This document shows positions 1 to 9,602 of a stretch of DNA of 13,334 nucleotides, piece by piece; within the stretch, counting starts at the first letter, position 1; each line of letters starts with the position of its first letter. The position numbers and the translations under genes are program-made. Below the pieces are notes generated by a model. That model worked only from the letters and a program-made list of their open reading frames with translations, was not told where the DNA came from and did no database searches. Origin of the DNA: Acetatifactor sp. (GTDB lineage: Bacteria > Bacillota > Clostridia > Lachnospirales > Lachnospiraceae); NCBI GenBank assembly GCA_024699575.1, contig JAILPF010000183.1, forward strand, positions 1 through 13,334. Reading direction: 5' to 3'.

Positions 1-1327
1 TGCAGACTTATGCCGACAGGCAGATCAGATAGAGCCACAGCTGTTTGATGAACACGGTGTACTCAGGGGGCTTCGCGACAAGAATGGAAACGGTGTTGTG
101 GCCGGGCTGACGAATATTTCCAGAATTGAATCCTTTAAAATGGAGAATGGAAAGAAGGTTCCCTGTGACGGAAAGCTATGGTATCGTGGATGCGATTGCA
201 TTGAACTGGTAAACGGTTTCAGAGGAAAACGATTCGGGTTCGAGGAGGTTGCATATTTACTGCTGTTTGGGGTACTACCGGCAGAGGAACAGCTGAAGGA
301 ATTTAGGGAGCTTCTGGCATCTCACCGCACGCTTCCGACGAATTTTACGAGAGATGTCATCATGAAAGCACCCAGTAGTGATATTATGAACTCGTTGACA
401 AGAAGCGTGCTGACATTGGCATCCTACGATAAGAACTGCAGCGATACTTCTGTGGAAAATGTGCTGCGTCAGTGCATTGGATTAATCAGTGTATTTCCGA
501 TGCTGGCTGTTTATGGATATCATGCGTACAATCATTACTACAATGACGAGAGTATGTACATTCACAGACCGCAGAAAAAGCTTTCCACCGCTGAAAACAT
601 TCTGATGATGCTTCGTCCGGATAAAAAATATACCGAACTGGAAGCGAGAGTGCTGGATATAGCACTGGTTTTACATATGGAACATGGAGGTGGTAATAAC
701 TCCACCTTTACGACCAGAGTTGTGACATCTTCCGGGTCCGACACCTATTCTGTTATTGCGGCTGCATTATCTTCCTTAAAAGGACCGAAGCATGGCGGAG
801 CCAACATTAAGGTTGTGGAAATGATGAGGGATATCGAAAAGAATGTATCGAACTGGGAAGATGAGGATGCGGTGAGAGCTTATCTCCAGAAGATTATGAA
901 TAAAGAGGCCTTTGATAAAAAGGGACTGATTTATGGTATGGGACACGCGGTATACTCTTTGTCCGATCCAAGAGCCCAGGTATTTAAAAGCTTTGTGGAA
1001 CAGCTGGCAACAGCAAAGGGCAGACAGAAGGATTTTGCGCTTTACTCTATGATTGAGAGACTTGCGCCGGAGGTTATCGCTCAAAAGGCACATATCTATA
1101 AGGGTGTCAGTGCCAATGTGGATTTCTACAGCGGATTTGTTTACAGTATGTTGGAGATGCCGTTGGAGTTGTACACACCGATTTTTGCAATCGCAAGAAT
1201 TGTGGGGTGGAGTGCTCACAGAATCGAAGAGTTGATCAATATGGACAAAATTATCCGCCCGGCATACAAGAGCGTGATGGATGAACAGGAATACATACCG
1301 ATGGAGGAGAGAAGTGGTTTGCTTTAA
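1..1327 (+). CDS. gltA: citrate synthase (5' end cut by the window edge)
   Basis: Condenses acetyl-CoA with oxaloacetate to citrate, at the entry to the oxidative TCA branch that supplies 2-oxoglutarate for glutamate. An ATG-like start near position 98 is not the true start: the same frame is open back to position 2 and encodes a typical family N-terminus (EHGVLRGLRDKNGNGVVAGL), so the gene begins before the window. At least 441 residues are visible, near full length. The catalytic residues expected for the family are present: His in PKHGG (codon 791-793), His in MGHAVYS (944-946) and Asp in NVDFYSG (1121-1123). The stretch HGGGNNSTF around 678-706 is typical of the clostridial citrate/2-methylcitrate synthase type. 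The stop codon lies inside a terminator hairpin. Activity on propionyl-CoA cannot be excluded from sequence. The family call is very secure. Confidence 0.95.
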   Translation, partial: ADLCRQADQIEPQLFDEHGVLRGLRDKNGNGVVAGLTNISRIESFKMENGKKVPCDGKLWYRGCDCIELVNGFRGKRFGFEEVAYLLLFGVLPAEEQLKEFRELLASHRTLPTNFTRDVIMKAPSSDIMNSLTRSVLTLASYDKNCSDTSVENVLRQCIGLISVFPMLAVYGYHAYNHYYNDESMYIHRPQKKLSTAENILMMLRPDKKYTELEARVLDIALVLHMEHGGGNNSTFTTRVVTSSGSDTYSVIAAALSSLKGPKHGGANIKVVEMMRDIEKNVSNWEDEDAVRAYLQKIMNKEAFDKKGLIYGMGHAVYSLSDPRAQVFKSFVEQLATAKGRQKDFALYSMIERLAPEVIAQKAHIYKGVSANVDFYSGFVYSMLEMPLELYTPIFAIARIVGWSAHRIEELINMDKIIRPAYKSVMDEQEYIPMEERSGLL

Positions 1328-1341
1328 ACCACTTCTTTTTT
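1310..1341 (+). terminator. Rho-independent terminator of the citrate synthase gene
   Basis: A perfect 11-bp stem (AGAAGTGGTTT at 1310-1320 with AAACCACTTCT at 1326-1336) closes a 5-nt loop and runs into six T residues (1336-1341). The left arm encodes the last residues of citrate synthase and the TAA stop (1325-1327) spans loop and right arm, so gene end and terminator are merged. Confidence 0.9.
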
Positions 1342-1383
1342 GCATTTTTCAGTTAAAATGTGGTAAAATAACAGTAATCATGC

Positions 1384-1390
1384 AGGAGGT
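1384..1390 (+). promoter_or_regulatory. Shine-Dalgarno that fixes the lipase start
   Basis: AGGAGGT at 1384-1390 lies 7 nt before GTG 1398. The in-frame ATG at 1380 has this motif behind it rather than in front, and the longer open frame back to 1281 overlaps the citrate synthase gene and its terminator. GTG 1398 is therefore the best start. Confidence 0.8.
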
Positions 1391-1397
1391 GAAAGCG

Positions 1398-2558
1398 GTG
1401 GCGGGGACAATTCTGGAGTATTTAAAAGAATTTGGTGATAACAGTCTGAAAAAGGCACCGTTTAGTGAAGTAGATTCGCTTGTATTGTGCCAATTTGCAT
1501 ATTTGAAATTTGACGGCCTGGTGCCGGAGGTGGGACAGGAGGCAGGTTCGGTTTCATTGAAGGAACTGGCTGCGCATCCCGACTATGAGAATCTGTATGC
1601 TGACGAGCGTTATGAGAAAGATAATCGTGCGCTTTTCGAGGGAATGCTTGCGAGCAGACGGTTTCGGAACATGAGGATGAAATACTATATTAATATTGTG
1701 GAGAAAAAGTACGAGACACAATTTTCCGCAGTCACATTTTTCCTGGACGACGGTACGACCTATGTGGCATTTCGTGGAACGGATGAGTCGATTGTAGGGT
1801 GGAAAGAGGATTTTAATATGGCCTTTTTGTCACCGGTTCCGGGGCAGGAGTATAGTGTAAAATATCTGAATATGGTGTCTGAGAAGTTCACAGGACCCTT
1901 CTATGTGGGGGGACATTCCAAGGGCGGCAATCTCGCCGTGTACAGTGCGATGAACTGTAAGGAATGGGTGGCAGACAGAATTCTCAAGGTTTATTGCATG
2001 GACGGACCGGGATTTCGACCTGAGGTTCTGGAGCAGTGCCGTTATAAAGATATCGAAGAAAAAGTGGTGAAAATTCTGCCCCATTCCTCTTTGGTAGGAA
2101 TGTTGTTTGAGTGGGGCATTCATTTTGAAGTGGTGGAGAGCAAAAACATTGGTCTGTCCCAGCACAATCCGTATTCGTGGATTGTGGAGGAAGGACATTT
2201 CCGGGTTGTGAAAGGCGTCTACGAGAGCAGAAAGCGTTCCGACGAAAATATCAACAAGTGGCTGTTGTCTTTAAATGAAGAGCAGCTTAGAACCTTTGTG
2301 GATACGCTGTTTCAGGTGATTGCCGCATCGGAGACAGACAATCTGATTGATTTTACTGCAGACTGGAAGAAGAGCATGAACGGAATGATTGCCGCTATGC
2401 AGGAGATTGATGAGAAAACCGCAAAAATGCTCAAAGAGATTGTGAAATCACTCTTTATCATTGCGAGCGAGAGAATGAAAGCGGATATTACAGCCGGTAT
2501 CCGGCAGGCAGAGGAAACTGTGAAGCATGTATCCAGGCGGACAAAAGCCGCAAAATAG
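1398..2558 (+). CDS. Mbeg1-like (DUF2974) alpha/beta-hydrolase, putative lipase
   Basis: A 386-residue protein of the alpha/beta-hydrolase fold, class 3 lipase-like. Visible marks are a beta strand followed by YVAFRGTDES (residues 122-131), the nucleophile elbow GGHSKGGNLA (171-180) with Ser174 as predicted nucleophile, and MDGPGF (201-206) with Asp202 as likely acid. The His is probably the one in LSQHNPYSW (His256), although that is inference. The N-terminus (LEYLKEFGDNSL, then VLCQFAYLKF) is typical of the Mbeg1-like group in Lachnospiraceae. There is no signal peptide or membrane segment, so it is likely cytoplasmic; its substrate is unknown. The last ~60 residues are helical and charged. 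The gene stands alone after the citrate synthase terminator, and its 3' end overlaps the convergent gene by 71 bp. Confidence 0.85.
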   Translation: MAGTILEYLKEFGDNSLKKAPFSEVDSLVLCQFAYLKFDGLVPEVGQEAGSVSLKELAAHPDYENLYADERYEKDNRALFEGMLASRRFRNMRMKYYINIVEKKYETQFSAVTFFLDDGTTYVAFRGTDESIVGWKEDFNMAFLSPVPGQEYSVKYLNMVSEKFTGPFYVGGHSKGGNLAVYSAMNCKEWVADRILKVYCMDGPGFRPEVLEQCRYKDIEEKVVKILPHSSLVGMLFEWGIHFEVVESKNIGLSQHNPYSWIVEEGHFRVVKGVYESRKRSDENINKWLLSLNEEQLRTFVDTLFQVIAASETDNLIDFTADWKKSMNGMIAAMQEIDEKTAKMLKEIVKSLFIIASERMKADITAGIRQAEETVKHVSRRTKAAK

Positions 2559-3159
2559 TTTTCCCATCCAAGGAACTTGCGGTGTGAATGAGACGCTCAG
2601 GGTGCCATTGAAGACCGAGTATCGGCAGGAAATCATGTACAATGCCTTCTATGCATCCATCCTCCGGACACCACTGGATTGCCTGAAGATTTTTTCCGAG
2701 TGTTTTAATGCCCTGATGATGGGCACTGTTGACTTGCAAGGATTTCCCATAGAGTTCATAGAGGCAGGAGCCCTCCAGGATAATCGTTGAATGATATTGG
2801 TCACCCTGAACATATCGGTGCATATCCGAAGTGGAAAGGTTTTGGGTAATGGTACCGCCGAAAGCTACATTGATTAGCTGCATCCCTTTGCAGATGCCAA
2901 GGATTGGCATCCCGTGCCGAATGGCATATTCCAGTGCTTGAAATTGCAGAATGTCCAGTTCTGTATCAATGTCTTTCGACTCTGTATTGTTTTCTCCAAA
3001 AAAAGCAGGTGTGATGTCACCACCGCCCGGTAAAATCAGAGCGTGACAACCGGATAATTCGGATGGGGTCAGAGTGGTGATTGGAGTGGCAGGGAGAAGC
3101 TTCAGATAGGTCTCATAATTGGCAGTATATTTTTTTCTGCCGAGAATAGCTATTTTCAT
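2488..3159 (-). CDS. gamma-glutamyl-gamma-aminobutyrate hydrolase family protein (peptidase C26, class-I GATase fold)
   Basis: Cytoplasmic hydrolase of the PuuD/C26 family, which cleaves gamma-glutamyl amide bonds such as gamma-Glu-GABA; the true substrate here is not shown by the sequence. The 223-residue protein carries the oxyanion-strand motif LILPGGGD (41-48), the nucleophile elbow GICKGMQLINV with Cys90, and the His-x-Glu pair in LQWHPE (His186, Glu188), so the triad is complete. Length is slightly below the usual ~240. The frame extends to an ATG at 3183, giving 8 more residues. I prefer ATG 3159 because MKIAILG is the first beta strand of the fold, but neither start has an ideally spaced Shine-Dalgarno. 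No puu or glutamine-synthetase-like partners are adjacent, so a role in putrescine breakdown is not supported. Its stop codon lies inside the end of the convergent lipase gene. Confidence 0.85.
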   Translation of the reverse strand: MKIAILGRKKYTANYETYLKLLPATPITTLTPSELSGCHALILPGGGDITPAFFGENNTESKDIDTELDILQFQALEYAIRHGMPILGICKGMQLINVAFGGTITQNLSTSDMHRYVQGDQYHSTIILEGSCLYELYGKSLQVNSAHHQGIKTLGKNLQAIQWCPEDGCIEGIVHDFLPILGLQWHPERLIHTASSLDGKTILRLLSAWIHASQFPLPAGYRL

Positions 3160-3299
3160 ATCAGATAATTCTTTAATCCTCATAGTTCAAGAGTAATATA
3201 TGCCGTAAATAAATCGGAAATGATTAAATAATTGTCGAATATGTCATTTATTTTCAGTTAGAAAAGTAGTAAGATTACAGAAAGAAAGGAAGTGGATAC

Positions 3300-4010
3300 A
3301 TGGGAGAACTGGCAGAAAAGCTTTTGGAAGAACTCAACTGTGAGACGGCTTTTTCCTTCACCTTGCCGGAAGGACTTCCGCTTATCGGTTCCATGCAGAT
3401 TGAGATTGCGGAATCGGTGGTTATCACCTGGGTTATTATGGCGGTGATTGTACTGTTTTCCATATTTCTGACAAGCAATCTTAAAGTCAGGGACATAAGC
3501 AGAAGGCAGCTTGTAGCGGAGACAATTGTGACGAAATTAGACGGTCTTATCACCGGAATGGTGGGAGAAGAGGGAAAGGAGTATGTACCGTATCTGGCGA
3601 CGGTTTTGCTATATATCGGACTGGCAAATGTGATAGGGTTGTTTGGATTAAAACCGCCCACCAAGGATATGAATGTAACGGTTGCACTGGCACTCATGAG
3701 TATTATATTGATTGAGGCAGCCGGTATACGCAAAAAAGGTCCGAAGAAATGGTTAAAGAGTTTCACGGAACCAATCGCAATTGTTACCCCAATTAATATT
3801 TTGGAGTTGTTTATCAGACCATTGTCGCTGTGTATGCGACTATTCGGCAATGTGGTAGGTGCGTTTGTTATCATGGAGCTTATCAAACTACTGATACCTG
3901 TGGCACTGCCCATTCCATTTAGTTTTTACTTTGATGTGTTTGACGGTTTGATTCAGGCATATGTCTTTGTATTCCTGACATCACTGTTTATCAAAGAGGC
4001 AATAGAATAA
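3300..4010 (+). CDS. atpB: F-type ATP synthase subunit a
   Basis: Stator membrane subunit of Fo that provides the two ion half-channels next to the c-ring. The 236-residue protein has hydrophobic segments near residues 40-58, 95-118, 125-142, 155-170, 182-205 and 212-232. The signature PLSLCMRLFGN contains the essential arginine (Arg180), and the family motif continues as FVIMELIKLLIP. ATG 3300 is preceded by AAAGGAAG at 3285-3292. It is the first gene of the operon; no atpI-like gene lies upstream. The 116-bp gap to the divergent C26 gene must hold the operon promoter, but I see no convincing -35/-10 pair: TAAGAT at 3270-3275 is the best -10 and lacks a good partner. The call is certain. Confidence 0.97.
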   Translation: MGELAEKLLEELNCETAFSFTLPEGLPLIGSMQIEIAESVVITWVIMAVIVLFSIFLTSNLKVRDISRRQLVAETIVTKLDGLITGMVGEEGKEYVPYLATVLLYIGLANVIGLFGLKPPTKDMNVTVALALMSIILIEAAGIRKKGPKKWLKSFTEPIAIVTPINILELFIRPLSLCMRLFGNVVGAFVIMELIKLLIPVALPIPFSFYFDVFDGLIQAYVFVFLTSLFIKEAIE

Positions 4011-4060
4011 CATAAACTTAAGATTACAGACCGCAAGAGAGCGGAAGAACGGAGGAAATT

Positions 4061-4279
4061 ATGATAGCAATAGGAGCAGGAATCGCAGCATTGGCATGTA
4101 TAGGAGCAGGAATCGGTATCGGTATTGCCACGAGTAAGGCAACAGAGGCAGTTGCAAGACAGCCGGAAGCAGATGCGAAGATTACAAAGTTATTGCTCTT
4201 GGGTGGTGCACTTGCAGAGGCAACAGCAATTTACGGATTCGTCATCGCAGTGTTAATTATTCTGTTTTTGGGACAGTAA
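4061..4279 (+). CDS. atpE: F-type ATP synthase subunit c
   Basis: The ring-forming ion-carrying subunit of Fo. It has 72 residues in two helices joined by the polar loop ARQPE (32-36). Helix 1 carries the glycine ladder GAGIGIG (15-21) that packs neighbouring subunits. Helix 2 carries the ion-binding carboxylate Glu53 in [10 protein letters not shown]. Compared from memory with the Ilyobacter tartaricus Na+ ring, Gln32 is replaced by Ile20 and Ser66 by Ala54, while the Thr and Tyr ligand positions remain (Thr55, Tyr58). Loss of two ligands argues for H+ rather than Na+. The start is ATG 4061 behind GGAGGAAATT. The 50-nt gap after atpB holds a small CCGC/GCGG stem (4031-4044). A strong Shine-Dalgarno fits the high copy number of c. 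Confidence 0.97.
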   Translation: MIAIGAGIAALACIGAGIGIGIATSKATEAVARQPEADAKITKLLLLGGALAEATAIYGFVIAVLIILFLGQ

Positions 4280-4297
4280 AAAAGGGAGACGGGAATC

Positions 4298-4783
4298 ATG
4301 TTAAGATTGGATATGAATGTGGTTTGGACTGTCATCAATCTGTTGATTCTTTATTTACTGGTTCGCAGGTTTTTATTTAAACCTGTGAGAAAGATTCTGG
4401 ATGACAGACAGGCAGAGATAGACAAGCAGTACGCAGCTGCAAAGCAGGCTCAGGATACCGCTGAAGAGATGAAAAAACAATACGAGCAGTCCTTTGCAGG
4501 TATTGAGGAGGAGAAGTCTGCTATTTTGACTGAGGCACGAGAGCTGGCTCATGACGAGTATGAAAAGATGATTGAGGACGCAAAGGAGCAGGCGGTCAAA
4601 ATCAAGGCAGATGCAAAGAAAGCAGCGGATATTCAGCAGGAGAGATATCTGCAGCAGGCAAGGGACCAGATTGCAGATCTGGTGGTAGCGGCGACCGCGA
4701 AACTGGTGGCTTCCAGACAGGATGAAGAGGCAGATCGCGAGTTGTATGATCAGTTTATAGCAAAGACAGGTGAAAAAGAGTGA
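4298..4783 (+). CDS. atpF: F-type ATP synthase subunit b
   Basis: Peripheral-stalk subunit that links the membrane stator to delta/alpha. It has 161 residues: one N-terminal membrane helix (about 6-22), the family motif [11 protein letters not shown] (27-37), then a long charged helix rich in Glu, Lys, Ala and Gln (about 38-140) that forms the right-handed coiled-coil dimer, and a C-terminal segment that meets delta. The start ATG 4298 follows GGGAG with good spacing, 18 nt after atpE. The stop TGA (4781-4783) overlaps the GTG start of the next gene (GTGA), indicating translational coupling. b itself is not fused to delta, unlike the mycobacterial arrangement. Confidence 0.96.
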   Translation: MLRLDMNVVWTVINLLILYLLVRRFLFKPVRKILDDRQAEIDKQYAAAKQAQDTAEEMKKQYEQSFAGIEEEKSAILTEARELAHDEYEKMIEDAKEQAVKIKADAKKAADIQQERYLQQARDQIADLVVAATAKLVASRQDEEADRELYDQFIAKTGEKE

Positions 4784-6807
4784 TAAGTACAGCTTTAGAA
4801 TATGCAAAGACATTGCATGAGTTAAAAATTGCCGGCGATGTGGTGAATCAGGCAAATGATATCTTCAAGGTTGTACCCCAGGTGCGCACACAGTTCGAGG
4901 ACCCGTCTGCACCATTAGAGTCAAAGCACAATGTGGTGGATAAGGTGTTCCCGCATCAGATTAGAAACTTTATAAAGATTCTGTGTGACAATGGAGACAT
5001 CTATCTTTGGGATGATATTCTGAAAGCCTATAAAGAGTTTTCGCCGGAGCGAAAGGAAGCCTTTACGGTGACTCTCGCGTATGTGACTCCGCCGACCACA
5101 GAGCAGAGAACACGTATTGAACAGTATGTGAAGAAGAAATACAGTAAGCAATCGGTGGTGTTTGAGGAGGAAGAGGATAAATCCCTCGGTGGCGGATTTG
5201 TAATCAGAGCCGGACGAGAGATTATTTTCGATTGGAGTAATGCCGGTCGTATGCAGCAGCTAAGACAGTCCCTGGAACAGGGAATGGACAAGCTTTCTGC
5301 CAGCGAGCAGGGAATTATTTCCATATTGAAGAGCGAGATAGATGAATTTGAACTGGAGGCAAGAGATAAGGAAATCGGAATCGTAAGCTGGGTAGGGGAC
5401 GGTATTGCCAATGTGGATGGTCTTGACCATGCAGTTTACGGTGAGATTGTTATTTTTGATTCCGGTGTTAAAGGCATGGTGCAGGATATCAGACGTGATG
5501 AAATAGGTGTAATCTTATTTGGCCGTGAAAATGAAATCCGGGAGGGCACCAGAGTTGCCAGAACAGGAAAGAGAGCGGGTGTACCTGTCGGTGAGAATTT
5601 CCTTGGACGTATTGTGGATGCCCTCGGGGGACCCATTGATGGAGAAGGCCCCATCAAAGCGGATGGGTATCGTCCTATTGAGCAGCCGGCTCCTTCCATC
5701 GTGGAGCGTAAATCGGTTGGGGTTCCAATGGAGACCGGTATTCTTGCAATTGATTCCATGTTCCCTATCGGACGTGGTCAGAGAGAATTGATTATCGGAG
5801 ACAGACAGACGGGTAAAACCTCTATTGCCATGGATGCTATTTTGAATCAGAAGGGCAAGGACGTGGTATGTATTTATGTTGCCATCGGACAGAAAGCGTC
5901 CACAGTGGCGAAGCTTGTAAATACACTTAAGAAACATGATGCATTGGACTACACCATCGTGGTCAGTGCTACGGCAAGCGATCCGGCACCTCTTCAGTAT
6001 GTGGCTCCTTATTCCGGAACAGCTATGGCTGAGTACTTTATGTACCAGGGCAGAGATGTGTTGATTGTATATGATGATTTGTCCAAGCATGCGGTGGCAT
6101 ATCGTGCACTGTCTTTATTGCTTGAGAGGTCTCCCGGAAGGGAAGCGTATCCCGGAGATGTATTTTATCTGCATTCGAGACTGTTGGAGCGTTCAGCCAG
6201 ACTCAGTGAGGAGCTTGGAGGAGGTTCCATCACTGCATTGCCGATTATTGAGACACAGGCGGGTGATGTGTCCGCATACATCCCTACCAACGTAATTTCC
6301 ATTACAGACGGTCAGATTTTCCTGGAGAGTGATTTGTTCTTTGCAGGTATGAGACCGGCTGTGAATGTGGGCCTTTCCGTATCCCGTGTGGGCGGTGCGG
6401 CGCAGACCAAGGCGATGAAGAAAGCGGCAGGAAGTATTCGTATTGACCTGGCACAGTATCGTGAGATGGAAGTGTTTACACAGTTCGCATCCGATTTGGA
6501 CGACACTACCAAGAATCAGTTGCAGCATGGTCGTGTGTTGATGGAATTGTTAAAGCAACCTCTCGGACGACCCTTAAGTATGGCAGAGCAGGTTATCACG
6601 CTCTGCGCAGTGAACGGCAAGGTGATGACGGATATCCCGGTGGAAAAGGTAAAGGATTTCCAGATGAAATTCCTTGCACATATGGCAGAATATGCCCCCA
6701 AACTTATGCATCAGCTGGAAAATACCAGACAGCTGGATGAGGATATGCAGATGCAGATTGTGAAGGAAGCGGGTAAATTTAAGGAAAGCTTTCTCGCAGA
6801 AAAATAG
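4780..6807 (+). CDS. atpH-atpA: F-type ATP synthase delta-alpha fusion protein
   Basis: One uninterrupted 675-residue frame holds two subunits that are normally separate. Residues about 1-168 are delta (OSCP): an N-terminal helical domain, and a C-terminal domain ending in [20 protein letters not shown] (137-156), the usual delta signature. Residues about 175-675 are a full-length alpha: N-terminal helix [11 protein letters not shown] (180-190), beta-barrel around [11 protein letters not shown] (205-215), Walker [10 protein letters not shown] (340-348), Walker-B-like VLIVYDD (427-433), and [10 protein letters not shown] (533-542) with the arginine finger Arg536. Both halves look intact, with about 10 residues of linker and no stop codon. 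The GTG start overlaps the atpF stop. Delta joins the peripheral stalk to F1, and alpha forms the hexamer with beta. F1 contains three alpha and one delta, so the fusion requires cleavage, internal initiation (ATG at 5284) or extra delta domains. A base-calling error that removed a stop cannot be ruled out, but no frame shift occurs at the junction. Confidence 0.93.
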   Translation: MISTALEYAKTLHELKIAGDVVNQANDIFKVVPQVRTQFEDPSAPLESKHNVVDKVFPHQIRNFIKILCDNGDIYLWDDILKAYKEFSPERKEAFTVTLAYVTPPTTEQRTRIEQYVKKKYSKQSVVFEEEEDKSLGGGFVIRAGREIIFDWSNAGRMQQLRQSLEQGMDKLSASEQGIISILKSEIDEFELEARDKEIGIVSWVGDGIANVDGLDHAVYGEIVIFDSGVKGMVQDIRRDEIGVILFGRENEIREGTRVARTGKRAGVPVGENFLGRIVDALGGPIDGEGPIKADGYRPIEQPAPSIVERKSVGVPMETGILAIDSMFPIGRGQRELIIGDRQTGKTSIAMDAILNQKGKDVVCIYVAIGQKASTVAKLVNTLKKHDALDYTIVVSATASDPAPLQYVAPYSGTAMAEYFMYQGRDVLIVYDDLSKHAVAYRALSLLLERSPGREAYPGDVFYLHSRLLERSARLSEELGGGSITALPIIETQAGDVSAYIPTNVISITDGQIFLESDLFFAGMRPAVNVGLSVSRVGGAAQTKAMKKAAGSIRIDLAQYREMEVFTQFASDLDDTTKNQLQHGRVLMELLKQPLGRPLSMAEQVITLCAVNGKVMTDIPVEKVKDFQMKFLAHMAEYAPKLMHQLENTRQLDEDMQMQIVKEAGKFKESFLAEK

Positions 6808-6811
6808 GAGG
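6806..6811 (+). promoter_or_regulatory. Shine-Dalgarno that fixes the atpG start
   Basis: AGGAGG at 6806-6811 lies 7 nt before ATG 6819. The in-frame GTG at 6813 is only 1 nt behind the motif and would add two residues not seen in the family, so ATG 6819 is chosen. Confidence 0.8.
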
Positions 6812-6818
6812 TGTGGAC

Positions 6819-9135
<2,317 letters not shown>

Positions 9136-9139
9136 TAAA

Positions 9140-9556
9140 TTGAATACCTTCGGATTAAAGATTATAGCCAGTGACAAGGTTTTTTATAACGGTAGATGCA
9201 GCAGACTCGTTGTACCGGCACTAGACGGTGAAAAAGAGATTTTGGCACATCATCAGGATATGGTGATTGCCACAAAAGAGGGAAGCCTCAAATTCACTTC
9301 AAGCGATGAGGAAGCATGGGTTACGGCGGTGGTTGGAATCGGCTTCGTGCATATTGCCAATAACAGAGTTACGGTGCTGGTAGATACCGCAGAGAGACCG
9401 GAAGATATTGACGAGGTCAGAGCACGCGCCGCGATGGAGAGAGCGAAAGAACAGATGCGCCAGGAACAGAGTATTCAGGAGTATCATGTTTCCAGAGCGT
9501 CTCTTGCCAGAGCGATGGTTCGATTAAAAGAAGCAGGTAAACATGAGATTAAATAA
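9140..9556 (+). CDS. atpC: F-type ATP synthase subunit epsilon
   Basis: Rotor-foot subunit that can inhibit ATP hydrolysis. The 138-residue protein has the N-terminal beta-sandwich (about 1-85) with EKEILAHHQDMV (31-42) and IANNRVTVLVDTAERPEDID (72-91), followed by the two C-terminal helices (about 90-135). The first helix opens with IDEVRA (90-95), which fits the I(L)DxxRA ATP-binding motif described for Bacillus epsilon, and arginines in the second helix (119, 124, 128) lie where the ATP phosphates are held in that protein. The start is TTG 9140, 4 nt after the atpD stop, with AAGGGAG upstream. It is the last gene of the operon, followed at once by a terminator. Confidence 0.95.
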   Translation: MNTFGLKIIASDKVFYNGRCSRLVVPALDGEKEILAHHQDMVIATKEGSLKFTSSDEEAWVTAVVGIGFVHIANNRVTVLVDTAERPEDIDEVRARAAMERAKEQMRQEQSIQEYHVSRASLARAMVRLKEAGKHEIK

Positions 9557-9602
9557 AAAGCAGGTCCGGGTGTCAGCTGACACTCAGACCTGCATATTTT
9601 TT
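9555..9602 (+). terminator. bidirectional terminator between atpC and the AraC gene
   Basis: The outer stem GCAGGTC (9560-9566) pairs with GACCTGC (9587-9593). Inside lies the palindrome GTGTCAGCTGACAC (9570-9583). A T6 run (9597-9602) serves the plus strand and five A residues (9555-9559) give a T5 run on the minus strand, so it can end both convergent genes. The AraC stop codon (9573-9575, minus) is inside the hairpin. Confidence 0.88.

Noticed and set aside
98..100. GTG at 98 as the start of citrate synthase
   Set aside because: The frame is open to the window edge and the preceding residues match the conserved N-terminal region of the family, so the gene is truncated by the window.
776..1345. 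189-codon minus-strand frame opposite citrate synthase
   Set aside because: Composition rich in Cys, His and Ser with no family resemblance; an antisense shadow of a clear gene.
1281..1397. Upstream extension of the lipase frame to 1281 or to ATG 1380
   Set aside because: It overlaps the citrate synthase end and terminator, and the only good Shine-Dalgarno lies downstream of both candidate starts, in front of GTG 1398.
2493..2505. GCCGG-TAT-CCGGC hairpin as a terminator for the convergent pair
   Set aside because: Short stem with a 3-nt loop, inside both coding regions or at the stop, and no T-run on either strand.
3184..3299. Promoters for atpB and for the divergent C26 gene
   Set aside because: Only weak hexamers (TAAGAT on plus; a TCGACA on minus without a good -10) were found, so no feature was called although promoters must exist here.
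3275..3913. 212-codon minus-strand frame opposite atpB
   Set aside because: Ser/Thr/Ile-rich shadow of a hydrophobic gene, without a ribosome binding site.
5515..6090. 191-codon minus-strand frame opposite the alpha part
   Set aside because: It lies fully inside the conserved alpha coding region and shows no recognisable motif.
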